From Branchiostoma lanceolatum (lineage: Eukaryota; Chordata; Leptocardii; Amphioxiformes; Branchiostomatidae), in contig NC_089732.1 of assembly GCF_035083965.1 (NCBI RefSeq), positions 9,439,424 to 9,503,423 on the forward strand: a DNA stretch of 64,000 nucleotides. Reading direction: 5' to 3'. The translations under genes and the position numbers were made by a program. The stretch's first letter is position 1, and the number at the start of each line of letters is the position of its first letter. A model generated the notes under the pieces. The model saw only the letters and a program-made list of their open reading frames with translations. It made no database searches and had not been told where the DNA came from. This document shows positions 34,001-46,900 of the stretch, in pieces.

Positions 34001-36119
34001 CTCACATAGCCTATCCAAACTGACCCATATATTCTTAATTTTCGCCGGGTAAAATCCCTCACATAGCCTATCCAAACTGACCCATATATTCTTAATTTTC
34101 GCCGGGTAAAACCCCTCACATAGCCTATCCAAACTGACCCATATAATTAAGAGAGACAAATCCCTGTATAATACATATTTCTTTATTCTTTATTTAGTAC
34201 TACACATGTAAAATCAATCCAATGTACACACGATCTTTATATAATCCAATGTAAACAAGCAGTAACTTGTCTTATTGTTCTGGACACGTAGACTTTATAT
34301 CATGCGGTATAATTGTAAATTTCTGTTCAATTTTCACAATTCCTGACGCCCGATTGTTTAACGCTTAGTTGGCTGTGGTAAGAACAATCAAGCATGTTTA
34401 CATCCCCTTTCATGATTTGCTTGTAGTTTCCCGGGATATTTTTTGCTCAAGCCGGAAAATAATCCCACAGAAGCGTACACGTATCTTGCTGAGATCCTTG
34501 TAGATAGAAACTTGTAAGAATTTTGGCGATTTTGACCGTAATTTTTTCGATGCCAACACATCGGTTTACGTGACATGGGTCATGGGGAGGGGGGCGTGTT
34601 TAGTGCGTGTCACGTTTGTTTTGAACACGGCGACATCAATTTGCCGGCAAGATTTTTAATTTTCGCCGGGTAAAACCCCTCAGAAACGTGAACATACCTT
34701 CCTGGGGTCCCCCTGGGTAGAAACTGAGGAGGAGTTCGGCGGCTTCATGGGCGATTATTTTACTGCCAAGATTAGCTTGGGGAAATACGTTAGCCTGGAA
34801 TCCAAACCTATTTTCGCTCCCGAGTCTCCTCTCCGCAAATTTGCGCCAGTTTCTCGCCCCTGAACTCCTTCCGCATGTTCCTGGGCGTCTTCCCCAGCTT
34901 CCCATGACCCGAAAACTGACTCTAAGTCGGTGTCTGACAGTTCTTTGACGAAAAACTGTGGTACTCAGCTCCGTCGAATTCGAGCGGGTTCCAATGTCGT
35001 CTGACCTGGGCCGGTTCCACTTTGACGGTGGGGGTGTGATAAATATTGTTTGTAGTCCTACCGTTTGAATTTTACTTGAATTGAATTTGTTTTCCTTTTT
35101 CATATATTGTCCATGTATGCTAAGGAAATGTTTGGGAATTTTAAGACATTAAAGATATTCTTAACAAGGTTAAGAAAAAGATTCATCAAAAAGATACCCC
35201 CTCTACAAAATGCAACGGTTGTGTTCTGACATGACGTCAATAAGTGGTGTGTTATGGCGTGATAACAGACCACTTATTGTGGGCAATGGAGGCTTCTGAT
35301 TGGTCGACGCCATCTACCTATGTGATAATATGTGATTAAAAAAAGTAACCAGAAGCTTGAGAGACCTGTTCTTTAATGGCTTCCTTATTGGTGGCAGCAT
35401 CTGCACGCTTCTTCTCTCGTTTTTCCTTTTTCTCCTCGACAAATGCCTCATACTCCCCGGGGTTTTCTCTACAAAAGGCAATATGAAATTAATGTGCATA
35501 TGCTTTGATTGGGTAGCCCCTTCAGTCAAGTTTAATAATAGATATGTATATGCAACACTAATAATTTTGACCTGGAAAGTCATTTCCAGAGACATCATGT
35601 GTCTTGTTAGCAGCCTATATTCAAACTTACAAAACCGGATGTACCAATAATCATAAGTTTCACAATATTGTCATTTCTCATGCACATACTTCAGTCACTA
35701 TATAACGTTACATTTACAATATCTTAATTGCTGTCATAACGTTTGACATGTGATGCTCTAGCATTCATATAACAATGGGAAAAGGGAAAAATTTCACTTA
35801 CAGAAAACATTTTTAGAAACATTACACAACGACAAGATAATCATTAATTGGCTAATAGTTCATCTATGTAGCTTAGTAGTGACTTTGAGCTGAGCTACGC
35901 CCCCCTCCCCACCTCGGTTACCTACTTTCTGAACTGGTCGATCTTGTTTTTGTACTTTGAAAAGAAAGGATTTTCTTGTAACTCGGCCTCTTTCTCTCCA
36001 CTGCAAGCACACGAGCACGTCTGTATGGCTCGGAACGGAGTGCCACCCGAAGCAAAGGCCTGAAGCGGTAAAAACGTTCGCCTCCATGTCAGACGACAAA
36101 ATCGCATGGGCGCCGCCAT
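31025..36119 (-). CDS. ATPAF1: ATP synthase F1 complex assembly factor 1 (ATP11 family)
   Basis: Ten exons in transcription order: 36119-35926, 35468-35366, 33626-33534, 33324-33262, 33028-32978, 32778-32731, 32262-32167, 31684-31618, 31453-31413 and 31216-31025. They join in frame into 315 residues; human ATPAF1 is about 328. The product is a mitochondrial matrix chaperone that binds F1 beta subunits during ATP synthase assembly. Family motifs seen are [12 protein letters not shown] near the start, [33 protein letters not shown] and [11 protein letters not shown]. The start MAAPMRF lies in a GGCGCCGCCATC context and opens a basic, arginine-rich leader with no acidic residue for about 30 residues, fitting mitochondrial import. 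Upstream in-frame ATGs exist, but the leader makes this start the better choice. It is convergent with gene B and divergent from the SLC35A gene. Confidence 0.93.
33098..33136. repeat. TG microsatellite
   Basis: An imperfect (TG)n run of about 38 bases in ATPAF1 intron 4. Confidence 0.9.
33766..33936. repeat. Long near-perfect palindrome in ATPAF1 intron 2
   Basis: TTAATGACCCGCCCCGAGGT at the left is mirrored by a GGCGGGTCATTAA end at the right. Both arms carry ATGGTGTCATAACGCCTGGT and its complement, with a second inner palindrome on AAAACCACC. About 170 bases, with a very short loop near GCGAAGCGAAC. It looks like the terminal foldback of a DNA element. Confidence 0.8.
33946..34146. repeat. 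57-bp tandem repeat, about 3.5 units
   Basis: Units start at 33946, 34003, 34060 and 34117 (the last partial). Each contains CACATAGCCTATCCAAACTG and TTAATTTTCGCCGGGTAAAA. The second half-motif occurs once more at 34652-34676, so the array probably belongs to the same element as the palindrome beside it. Confidence 0.9.
34147..35365. other. Rest of ATPAF1 intron 2, probable DNA-element interior
   Basis: No ATPAF1 exon is needed here. A minus-strand open frame of 155 codons (34636-35103) contains basic and proline-rich segments that I do not recognise. Another small inverted pair, AATAAGTGGT and ACCACTTATT, sits at 35249-35279. It may all be one element starting at 33766. Confidence 0.4.
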
Positions 36120-37492
36120 CTTGCTCTTGTCAAATGACACGGGTGTCTCTTGTACAATTTTATTCTGCCTGACAGAAAAATGACAAAATGTTGGAGATAT
36201 ACACATATATGATATTTTATTACTCAAACACTATGTTCAAATGTAAGTTAGAATATTTCTAAGTATTATCTTATGTTATAATTTATGACAAAAAAGTCTA
36301 TGCTTAATTCTGAAATGCCAATATTGTAGGCACTGTTTACTACTTGAAATGGGAACCATGTAAGCTATTCCCAAGAGAACAGATGCTCTGAAAAAGAGCA
36401 TCATCAGTTCCTTTGCCTTGTGTCTTCCTCATCAGAAAACCATAGACGAGGCAGGTATGCCGTTACGTAAAGGTGTGCAGTATGCAGCAGTTCAAGTGTA
36501 ACCGTGCACAGAAAGCGGACTTGGCGTTGAATGAGCCGTTTCTTGCCCTACAGCTAGTTGTAACGTTGCCGGAAATATTTTCAACTCTAGATGTTATCAA
36601 TCGTGTTTCGGTCCGTTAGTCGCAGCTGAGAGAGCGACACGTTGGCATCGGGACCCGAGCAGCATCTAGAACCTTTCCACAGGTACCTTCAAGCCTTCTG
36701 TACTCTTGAATTTTTAAGAAAATAGCCACACAAGTGAGCGTCACGCCAGGTGAACATCTTTAACAGGTAAGCGTTACGTGTGAATCTCACACAACGTTAT
36801 ATGTGTATGTGTCACACCTGGCGACCAGGTAGACCATGTATACTCACTTGTTCCTACATTTTATTCACCTGTGATACTGTGATAAGAAGCTCATATTGTA
36901 CACGTTACTTAGTTTTAATGTAGTCCTCGTATTCTGTATCTAAAAAGATCATATATAGTAAAGCATATACAAAGGTACAACAAAGGCCTTTCAAACACTC
37001 ACAATGGTGTTTCGTTTCTGGAAGTGGGCCAGGATTGTTCAACACTATGTATGCAGACACTTGATCTTGTTTATATAGGCTCCTGGGGTATTTGTGAATA
37101 TCATCACTCAATATGGATATACAATGTATATTCATAACCTCAAATTATGATTTTAATGACATTCATAACATCTATGAAGGTTTGTTTTGCTGTGAAATTT
37201 CTCACATTCCTGTCTCTACTGTCTACATCATTCCATGTTACTATAGATTTTGAAGGAAAACGTTTGTTTTGTTACTCTGTGTAGCAAGAAGCTTAAGAAA
37301 GGTGCTGTGTTCCATTACTGTAGGCTTTTACAGTATGTTTTGAGCACTCCCGGATCTAAGCCCAGACTATGCAGTGTTTTGATTAGGATGATGATAAGAA
37401 AAAGGCTCCCAGACCCAGATAAAAATGCCTGGATGATGAGGATTTTATGAATCAAAGGTTCATATTGTGAAGTACATGTACATACTGTAGTA

Positions 37493-37515
37493 TTTTCTCT
37501 CTCTCTCTCTCTATC
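37493..37515. repeat. CT microsatellite
   Basis: A (CT)n run of about 20 bases directly upstream of the SINE-like repeat. Confidence 0.85.
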
Positions 37516-37518
37516 TAT

Positions 37519-37690
37519 CCAATTTAACGTCTTTTGTTCCCCATCATATGGGGGTTGGACGTGCTTGCACATGGATGGGGAAGCCCCAGAACTCCTCATA
37601 AAGTGCAAGTCTTTTTTGTAGCAAGAGTTTTTACGGCTGGTTGCCCTTCCTAACGCCAACCCAAACCCTACTGCTGGGCTTAGGACAATT
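37519..37690. mobile_element. SINE-like repeat upstream of SLC35A3
   Basis: It contains CCCCATCATATGGGGGTTGG and TTTTACGGCTGGTTGCCCTT followed by CCTAACGCCAACCC, a motif string I recall as a recurrent repeat in marine invertebrate genomes. It is non-coding. Confidence 0.45.
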
Positions 37691-37784
37691 TTATTTCAAA
37701 CCTTGATTATCTGTTAAGGTTGTTTTGAATCTTAATTTGTCATTTATTGAACCTAAAGTTGCTTTGCTCAAACAGGAGTGCAGA

Positions 37785-40700
37785 ATGGTGTCGCTAAAGC
37801 ACCTCTCCCTGGGGGTGCTGATTCTCCAGACGACATCGCTGGTCTTAACGATGCGGTACTCCAGGACCGCTGAGACGAGGGGACCACGGTACCTGTCATC
37901 CACCGCTGTGGTGGTGGCGGAAGTCATGAAGATAGCTGCCTGCGTGGTGCTGGTGTTTTTCGAACAGGGTATGATTTTTCAGTTGTTTTCTTATATTTGC
38001 CACCACTACAGGAAAAGGGAAATTTATTGTTATCTCTCGGTGAAAACGTTGATATTGAAAATGGAGATATTGTTTTCGGTCCGTCTGTTTTTTGTCTGTT
38101 TGTTTGTTTGTTTGTCTCGGTGTGTCTCCACAGTATTTAACCTGTGTTTGTTGAATTTGTTCTGGTTTCTTCCATCTTCTGCATCAGTCCTTGACAGTCC
38201 TGACTATAAAAAAGTTGTCCACGCTTTATTTCATGGTGAACAGCAATGATGTAATGGTTACAACAACAGCATCTGCAAGCTGGACTGTGACAATTCATTA
38301 GACTCTGATCTTACCATAGGTTTTTCTGTATGCAGGACTATAGTTTTTCCTGCAATTTCAATATTTTCCTGCAAGATATAGCTTGGCCGCAAGTAGACAT
38401 TGGCTGACCTGATAAGAGGACATTTTGTTGATTGCAGGTATGGATATATCTCGACTGGGGTCTACCTTACGTCAGGAGCTGGTTGGCAAACCCCTGGAGA
38501 CGCTGAAACTGGCCGTTCCCTCCATCTTGTACACTCTGCAGAACAACCTGCTGTATGTGGCACTGTCCAACCTAGATGCTGCAACTTATCAAGTAAGTCA
38601 CTAAGTGTGTTTGTTTATTAGTGAGTTAGCAACAGTGTTTTCCCTTATAGGCTAATGCCCACATTTGACGGACTCTTCGGGGACCTGTTTCTTCATCATT
38701 ATGTATTATAGCCTATTGAGTTTGAATATGTCTGTTGTCAGTTGTCACTCACCCAAACCACTAGCATATGCTACTGGAAAGAATCACAGAACTTTGAATG
38801 GGCTGTTTAGCCTTAGAACTTGTTCTTTGAACTTGCCAGGGAAATTTTACTGTACATTAAGTCAGAAAAAAAACTGTGCAAATTAAATTTTTTTCTTGTA
38901 TCAACAAGTACATGTGAAAGATAAGCTTTCTCAATGACTTAACAGTCTGCTTTTCATTTCAGTGAGGGACTACTTGTACTAGTATTCTAAACTGTATTGA
39001 GATAAATTTCTGATTTTCCTATAACAGGTGACATATCAGCTAAAGATCCTGACCACAGCATTGTTCAGTGTGGCCATGTTGGGTAGAAGACTGGAGATGT
39101 CCAAGTGGGTGGCACTGGTGCTACTCATGACAGGTGTAGCACTAGTACAGGTCAGTAAAACATGAGAACAACATCAAACTACTCTACATGTATTTGAAAA
39201 AATTGTTGCACAGAAGTATCTCTGTCTTCAGCTCCCAGAATGTAAATAGCTTGGTCCAATCTTCTTACATTGTAGGAAAATACACAAAACACATATCAGA
39301 AATTTTTGTGCCGATGTTGTATCTGTATCTGTATCTATATTGCCGGTATAACCGCTCTTCAGACGTAACACACAAGCTTTGCAGGCATGCGGCGCGGCAG
39401 TAGCTGGTTATATTACACCGAACGACCTGCCACGCCTAACCTTTGCACATCTAGCTGTACTTGGTGATATTATAACGAATTTCACTCTACGATAGTTCTG
39501 GTTGTATAATTGTACTGACTGGTTTCCCAAACACTGGAAGAATAGCTTGCTAAAGGCTGGCTAAAATTGAATTGAAATAAAGCTCAAACGGAACTTCTCT
39601 CCTAGATGCCAGCAGAAGCCAAGCCAGAAGGGAGTAAGAGCCACTCCCTGGGCAGCCAGGTGGTGGGCCTGTTGTCTGTGCTGACTGCCTGCTGCACAAG
39701 CGCTTTCGCAGGGGTCTACTTTGAAAAAATTCTCAAGGGTTCCAGGCCATCCCTTTGGGTCAGGAATATACAGCTAGGTGAGTGGTGCTAATACAGGTTG
39801 TTCTATCATGATCTTATATGCTATTTCTGTACGCAAAGTAAAGCGCTTTAATATCAACAAGCTTTTGATCAGTCCTTTTAGTCCTTGTCAACTTGAAATG
39901 ACCCAAAGCCTATGTCTCATGACCTGAAAAGAACTGTAACGTCAGCAACAAGGACATAGGTGCCTGGTAGGGGGTAATGCCCATGTCATTCTATGAAAAA
40001 ACGCATTCTAAATGTGGAAAGACACTGGGTATATGTGAAATCTGGCAACTTTTTGAGGTGTAGACTATCTATGGCAGCAAGACAATAATCATGATGTGGA
40101 GAGGAGAGATGCATCTTCTGTCTCACTGTCTCTCAACTTGTGTTTTTATTTGAAGCTCATTTCTTGTTTGCCCTGCTTCAGGTCTATTCTGTACCATATT
40201 TGGGTTGTTTGCAGTAGTGATGTCTGATTATGAACTAGTGGTGGAGCTTGGCTTTCTGCAGGGATACAACAGTATAACATGGACAGTTGTCTCATTACAG
40301 GTGAGATTATTCATTTTATTGGTTCACCAACCAAATACTCGGAGACTATTTGTCTGAATCTTTTGACAGATAGGCATGTGCATGCACAGACTTGTGAAAA
40401 TTGACTGTTCATTGTTTTGCTTTTTATCATGTAACAATATGAGACTTTTCCCATCTTTATTATTTTTTTAAACTTTGGTTTGAATGTGTGTACCTAGTTG
40501 CTAAATCCCCTGGGAATCTGCTGCATAAATCACCATACAATCTACTATTTCCCTGTTCCAGGCCTTTGTTATCTTTTTTAAACCTCTGGGCACATACAGT
40601 ACATGTATGTATTTAGTTTTTAAATCCCCTGGGAATCAAATAATCTGCTACATATTTTTCATGTACAAAAAAAATGTACAAAACACTATTTCCCTGTTCC

Positions 40701-41199
40701 AGGCCTTTGGAGGGCTGGTAATAGCAGCTGTGATAAAATATGCTGACAACATCCTGAAAGGGTTTGCCACATCGCTGTCCATCATCCTGTCAACTGTCAT
40801 GTCATACTACATCCTGGACGACTTCAGGCCATCCAGGTAGGTCAAAGGTGATGGGTCGGAAAGCAAAGGTCAATATTGTCTTTCATTGTAATTCATAGCA
40901 TGAGAAAAGTTGTTGTTTAAACTTTAACACTCTTAAGTAGCCATTTGACACCCAATTCTCTATTGGTTACACAGTTAGGCAGCAGGGAGAAGGTTAAAGA
41001 TCTGTAAATTATTTGTATTTTATAGATTATTAAACTATTACAATGTTACAGCTGACATATATGACAATTTTTTCCTGTCTTCAGTCACTTCTTCATCGGA
41101 GCTTCAATAGTGATCTGTGCAACCTTCCTGTACAGCAGAGAGGTAAAGGTCAACATCGCCCCTATCATACCCTTGATAGCCAAGGAGTCGCAGCAATAA
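37785..41199 (+). CDS. SLC35A3: Nucleotide-sugar transporter, SLC35A3-like (UDP-GlcNAc)
   Basis: Seven exons: 37785-37968, 38438-38592, 39028-39150, 39606-39777, 40182-40300, 40703-40836 and 41085-41199. They join in frame into 333 residues, the usual size of the family. The product is a multi-pass Golgi antiporter importing nucleotide sugars for glycosylation. The opening [20 protein letters not shown] is close to human SLC35A3, and [41 protein letters not shown] and [20 protein letters not shown] are near-identical family blocks. SLC35A2 (UDP-galactose) shares several of these, but the first exon and the YFEKIL region favour A3. Substrate remains inferred. The start has no longer in-frame alternative in this exon. 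Confidence 0.92.
40494..40709. repeat. Duplicated intron end with decoy 3' splice site in SLC35A3
   Basis: The string AAATCCCCTGGGAATC leading to CTATTTCCCTGTTCCAGGCC occurs twice, ending at 40561 and 40702. Only the second leads into the conserved exon ([15 protein letters not shown]); the first is followed by non-coding sequence. Confidence 0.75.
40930..40995. repeat. Short dispersed repeat, copy 1 of 3
   Basis: TCTATTGGTTAC, AGTTAGGCAGCAGGGAGAAG and GTTA recur in the same order at 58375-58437 and, diverged, at 63178-63237. Confidence 0.6.
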
Positions 41200-42631
41200 C
41201 AGAGAACATAGCTACATGGAGATGGAACATGCAGCCATTTTGGGGTCAGAGGCTAAAGTATTAATGATCATAATCTCTGACTTGTGCGATCATAATCGCT
41301 GACTTGTGCAAGTCAGGAAAGACATTTGTTTTGCCAACCTTGCCTACCACTTTAGATTATTCATTTCAGTTAATGCCCGCACTCTGTCAGTTATATTCCT
41401 TAGATAACATCAAACAGTGACAAAGGTAGTAAGATTTAAAAGTTTGTGGTGTAGGATGAACTTAAGTCTATTGCAAAGATATGGACAGAAAACACAAAGT
41501 TGACTCATACTACATGTATACGTACATTGTATATCTGTTTGGTCTGATATTTGATATTGTTAGATGCCGTTGTTATTTAAAGCTGTTATTAACAATGTTT
41601 GCTTGTTATAAAAGTGGTAAAATTTAATTTTTTTTTCTTTTGCTCAAACATAAACAGACAGTGCAATATACTCGATGAATCTGTGTTTTTTTTACAATGT
41701 AGGTTAGAAAAAGGAGAAAATCACTGCACGTAAAGATGTCATCATGAAGTATAATCATGGAAGGACCTAGAGATGCCCAGGAGAAACTTGCTTTTTAAAA
41801 CACCTCTAGGACATTGAATTATTCCTGTTTTTATAGAAAGTCTTAAATTGCAGTCAAGCTATTACAGAATTGACATAAAGGTACAATGTATGTTTTGAGA
41901 TGGCACAGAAATAACATGATTGTACCATTCTGTCAATTTCAAGGGACTTTGTAATAGCAATTACTCAAATGTGGCACATGTATAAGCAAGGAGGTTAACC
42001 CCCTTGGTATAAGCAACCAAATATATATAGAGTTGGAAAGTTTTTAGATTTATTTGATGTTGTAATTTTTACAGTTCTTATAATAAGCATTACTAGTATC
42101 TTTTACACAAAAGGAGCTGATGCTACTAAAAGTGCTGTTTTACTTGCCAAGCTCTTTTTTAAAGGAGTATTGTTTTTGTCTGTACTAAATGAATGTGGTG
42201 TGTATGTATATTTGGAGCTGTGAACATTAACTACCAACAATGTTGATATTATGACATACACTACTGTGCAGATGTTATACATAGACTAGCATTGCTGTCA
42301 GAAGATGTATTTTAGATATTTTTAAAAGGTGTAATTATTGTTGTCCGTAGTTGAAGTCAAGACCTGTAAGTGTACAGTATTGCTGTCTGTGTCAAAGTGC
42401 AAGCAATGTTGTAGAATATTGTAAAAACTTCTCGCCATGTTTTTCATGACCACATCATATAGAAGGCCCTTTTATCAGAATAAGCATTTGTATCTCATCT
42501 TACATGTACTAGCTAAAGTATCAGAGAACTAAATGTACTTTCCTACCAGAACATATCATCACATTTGTTGTTTGTTAACACCTCTTGAGCAGGATTTAAA
42601 TTGTTTTTGTCAGGATTTTTTACCATAACAA

Positions 42632-42637
42632 AATAAA
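42632..42637 (+). terminator. Candidate poly(A) signal of SLC35A3
   Basis: AATAAA about 1.43 kb after the stop; the intervening 41200-42631 is AT-rich with no coding signal, consistent with a long 3' UTR. Confidence 0.5.
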
Positions 42638-42673
42638 GGCACTTGGAACTAGCTGTTTCATCAAAGACTATAA

Positions 42674-42679
42674 TTTATT
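42674..42679 (-). terminator. Candidate poly(A) signal of the kelch/coiled-coil gene
   Basis: TTTATT on the plus strand is AATAAA on the minus strand, about 1.3 kb past the stop. Other minus-strand hexamers occur closer, for example at 43385, so alternative ends are possible. Confidence 0.35.
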
Positions 42680-43973
42680 TATTTTCGATCCCACAGCACA
42701 CAAGAAGTTTACAGCAATAACTGGACACCCCTAATGTACTCTCAGACTAGTAAAGTAAACACACACATAATATGACTGTAACTGAAGTGTGTTTAAAACA
42801 TTTTCTTAAAACCAGTGTTGACCAAGTTGCAACCTGAAAGCATATGACATGCTGTTACTCAGGCCAACCTGTTTACATACCTACAATAGCATAAGTTAGG
42901 AATGGTGTTTGGACATACAAAAATAAAAGGTCCTCTACAATGTACATCACAACATCAGGTCACAATCCCAGTTGTTAAGTATAGCAAACACAGTAGTAAT
43001 ACTATACTATCTATTAATGCCAGTGGATTTCAATGGACCCAACATAGCCACCAAAGGAATGACATGCTAGAACCACAGGTTGGCATATTGTCAACAGCAT
43101 AAAGTATGCTAAAATGAAACAATGGTAATGTTACATCACACTCTATTGCATTGCTGTAAGCTATAATTTCAACCACATAGTCTATTCTTAACTTGCAACA
43201 TTTTTGTGGTAAAGCTTTCAAACAGCATGATACCATAAAACTAGTACAAACACACAATGAAACACAGCCTTTTTTATACTTATACAATCAAATGTTATGT
43301 TTGCAAGACTGGAGGTAAACACATCAACTTCTAACAAATCTATAGTTACTCTGGTATCAAGACATTTAATAGATGTAAAATTTGTTTATTATCTTAAGTT
43401 TTTTTATTGATATTTCTTCGTCAAAAAAAAAGGCCTGTGACAGAGGTCTCCATAGCCGGCTCCATACAGTATTTTGTCTCAAATAACCATTTTTTTGCAG
43501 GTTATGTACACAACTGTATTCTGATGGCTGCTTTAATTTACAAGCACTGTGGTCAATACCTTGAATCAGAAAGTATAAGGATAAACGGATTTAAAGGCAT
43601 CTACTAAAATGGAGCCCAAGGCCTGCTATGGAGGCTAGCAGCCAGTAGAAAACCACACTACCTTGTTCTGTTGCAGGGCAGTTTACTTTAAGGAGTCTTT
43701 TATGTTATAATGCAACATCTTTGAACCACCAGCACGCTACGTGCACACTTAGTGGATAGTCTATCAAGGCTAACATTTCTTCTTATATAATGTTGTTTTA
43801 TTAAAAGTTTATATTATAACATCAGATAAATAACTATGTTTTGATACAGTGCTGAAAGTAAGTACTTAGTCTATCTAATCACATATAAGGCAAGAAAAAG
43901 TTCAAAATTTGCAGTAACTCTACATCCTCTGAGGCTGAGTTTTTAAAAGATCAGCTGCAGTATCCCCACTGCT

Positions 43974-46900
43974 TCACACAGCCTTGAACTGCTGCATGAC
44001 AGACACCAGCTTCCTGGACTTGTCCGACAGGCTGTCCTGTTCAGCTAGAATCCGTGCCCGTTCCTCTGCCAGCTGGGCCTGGAAATGAGAAAAGATCATC
44101 TTTGTCAGATTTTTAAAGACATGACCACTCAAGCTAAAGATCAGTACAACACTTTACAGGTTTTAGCCCCAAACCTCTTCACTGTATCACCAGTCCACCA
44201 TATTGAAACTGGCAAAAATGAAGGTAGAAAGCACCAGTCTAACAACGTGGCTTACACCTTGACACAGAGGTAACAAAGTTTTGCTCTCAAAAATTGCTGT
44301 AAGGCTCCCCACCTACAGCCATCACCATAGTTAAAGTAACAATTGTGTGAACCAAGGCTAAAATTGCATGCCATAGTTCCAACACCAAGGCAAGCACAGA
44401 AAAGTGCAGGCAGCTCACAAATGTACTCAAATAGCTGAGGCCTCTATGTCTTCAGACTGCTGGGTGGTGGTGTCCTGTGTGGTGCGTATAGTGTGCATAA
44501 CAGTCAAGATGTTGTGATTTGTAAGTCTTGATGTTCAATGATAAAACTAATGAATATAATGACATGTCTTCCACAGCAACAAAGAAGCATTATGAAATGT
44601 TTGCAATTATGGTGCACCAATCTTGATGTTTCCTTCATTTTCCATTTCATTTCAACTTTAATTCAGGCACCTGGCCCATATCATACAACATACAACTACA
44701 TACCTTCCAGTTATGAAGTATTAAACCATGCATTACATGCACATACAATGAAGAAGTATCTTTATACAGGGTGGCTTTTTTCAAGTCTTCGACACTACAT
44801 GTAGAATCTACATAAGTTCAGACATAAGTGGTAACTTCAATGAATGTCAGATTTTCGAGGTCACCTTCTCTTTGGCGATGGTCTTCCTGTCAGCGTCGTT
44901 TTCCTGCTTCCTCTGACGGAGCCACTCCTCATTCTGTGCCTTGTGGTTTTCCAGCATGTCACGCAGCTCCTGCAGAAAGGGAGAGACAGAGAGGGTGAGA
45001 GAGATTTACGAGTTTCTGTTTAATTTCAGCCATCCACCAACTGTCAATACATGATGGGATACTAGGTAATTTGCATGTGACCGGGGACTGGGGAGGATTC
45101 AAATTTCTAGGCACCTTCAACCCTTAATCGGAGTCATGTGACTAAAAGGTCATGTCAGAGAAGGAGTGGGTCATTTTGTCTCTTTTAAATCTTTATGTTT
45201 AGAGACAGTATCTCTCCTTGGTGCTGAAAGAGAAATCATTTTTAGGACTACCTGTTATATCTTTACACAGGTTGTTTTCTTGTAATTGTTTACAACAATA
45301 AAAAGAATACCAATCTGTTTAAACGTGTACAAACTACCCCTATAAATGATTTCTCTTTCAGCACCAAGGAGAGATACTGTCTCTAAACAAAGATTTAAAA
45401 CAATAACGAGAAAATCATCCCATGTAAAGATATAAAAACTAGTCCCACAGATGATTTTTCTCTCAGCACCAAGGAGAGATACTGTCTCTAAAAGGCTGGA
45501 GTGGCAATAATGAATTTGTTAAGTCCAAGCACATACACTGTTGGAACAAGGTTTAAGTTTTCTTTAAAGTCTAGTAGGATGCAGAAATGTTTTAGTTTTG
45601 TAGTTTACCTTTTGCTGGCGGCCATAGGTTGTCTTGTACTCTTCCTTCTCCTTGGCAAATGCCTGGCGGGCCGTACTCAGAGCAGCTCTCTCCCTGGGGT
45701 CAGAGAAGGTCAGGAAAGAGGTTAACTTTCTCACATAACTCTACTAAGATTTGATTGCAAAACTGACAAAAACGCTGCACCCACATTATGTGTGATATGT
45801 AGTACTAGTACATTGTCCGCAGCTCCTAGGCAAACTCCTTTGCTATGCAAAATGACAAATTCAGCTATTTTGACAGGCATGCATGTAATGTAAGCAAATA
45901 AAAACTATACTCTGTCCTTTCTTATACCCAGGAAAATTGCTTGGAAACTTACAAGACTTAGACCATTTACAGCAATACTTCCTGATGGAAAGGAACATTT
46001 CTAGCAAGATCTATTTCTAAACTTTTGCTGCATGAGATGTTCCTTACACTTCTAGCTGCTTGAACTTGTCCTCCAGAATGCTGAAGGCATCCTGGATCAG
46101 TTTGATGGCCGACGCTCTTGCCTCACCAAAGTCTGGAGACTCATGGCTCTGAAAACAGAGAAACTAACAGATGAGTATCTACATTAAAATTAGTCAATTT
46201 GATTAGCTAATCCTGTATTTTCTATAGTCATTCTACACCAAGAAGGCTATCTGATAAGCTGTTTGCTGCAATTACCTCAGGAGTGTAGTCATTACAATTA
46301 ATTACTACATGGCCTGTGCTTCATTCAAATTTTCCAAATTGAAAGATATCAAGTTTTGACACCTAACGTTACAAGTAACAAGTAAGAGGAAAATCTATTT
46401 TTAAAAGTTTATCTGTATCAAAATATGTTTTTATTACGGTTCCTGGCAGTAACATATTTTTATGCAGCTCTAAAACAATCTAAAAATATGGTGAAAAAAC
46501 ATGTGCAGGTGTTTAAAGTGTAATGATATTGCATTTTTAACAGAAACTCACAGGTAGATTCGGGGGCAGCCTGGAGCGAGGTGAGGTGACCGCAGGAGGG
46601 TCGGACAGTTCGTATCGAGGCTGTGGGGTCCTCGTGGGGGTGTAGCTATTGAAAGGAAATAAGACACAGTGTTATAAAAACAATATTACATATTCTAAAC
46701 CTCTGGGAAATACAAAAGCTGAAATGAGCAGTTATCTTTCCAATGTTAACAATGTTTTGTAATATCATTTCTTACCCAACGTTTTCATTGTGAACTCCAA
46801 AATCCTCCAGAACTGACTTCATCACTGTAAGAAAGACAAAATACATGTACTGTATCAACTCACTGCATATTGAGATAATTTCAATAAAAGTAAAGCAAGT

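Larger units (their letters stand above)
36120..37784. promoter_or_regulatory. Divergent ATPAF1 / SLC35A intergenic region
   Basis: The 1.66 kb between two head-to-head start codons must hold both promoters. The stretch 36590-36720 is GC-richer than its surroundings and ends in a CCACAG/GTACC splice-like context, so it may hold a 5' UTR exon of the SLC35A gene. No coding exon is recognised. A CT microsatellite and a SINE-like repeat sit just before the SLC35A start. Confidence 0.45.

Noticed and set aside
33866-34159. 97-codon open frame with repeated [16 protein letters not shown] units on the minus strand
   Set aside because: It is translation of the 57-bp tandem repeat, whose length is a multiple of three, so all frames stay open; no protein evidence.
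37315-37659. 114-codon minus-strand open frame upstream of SLC35A3
   Set aside because: It runs through a CT microsatellite and a SINE-like repeat; no conserved protein features.
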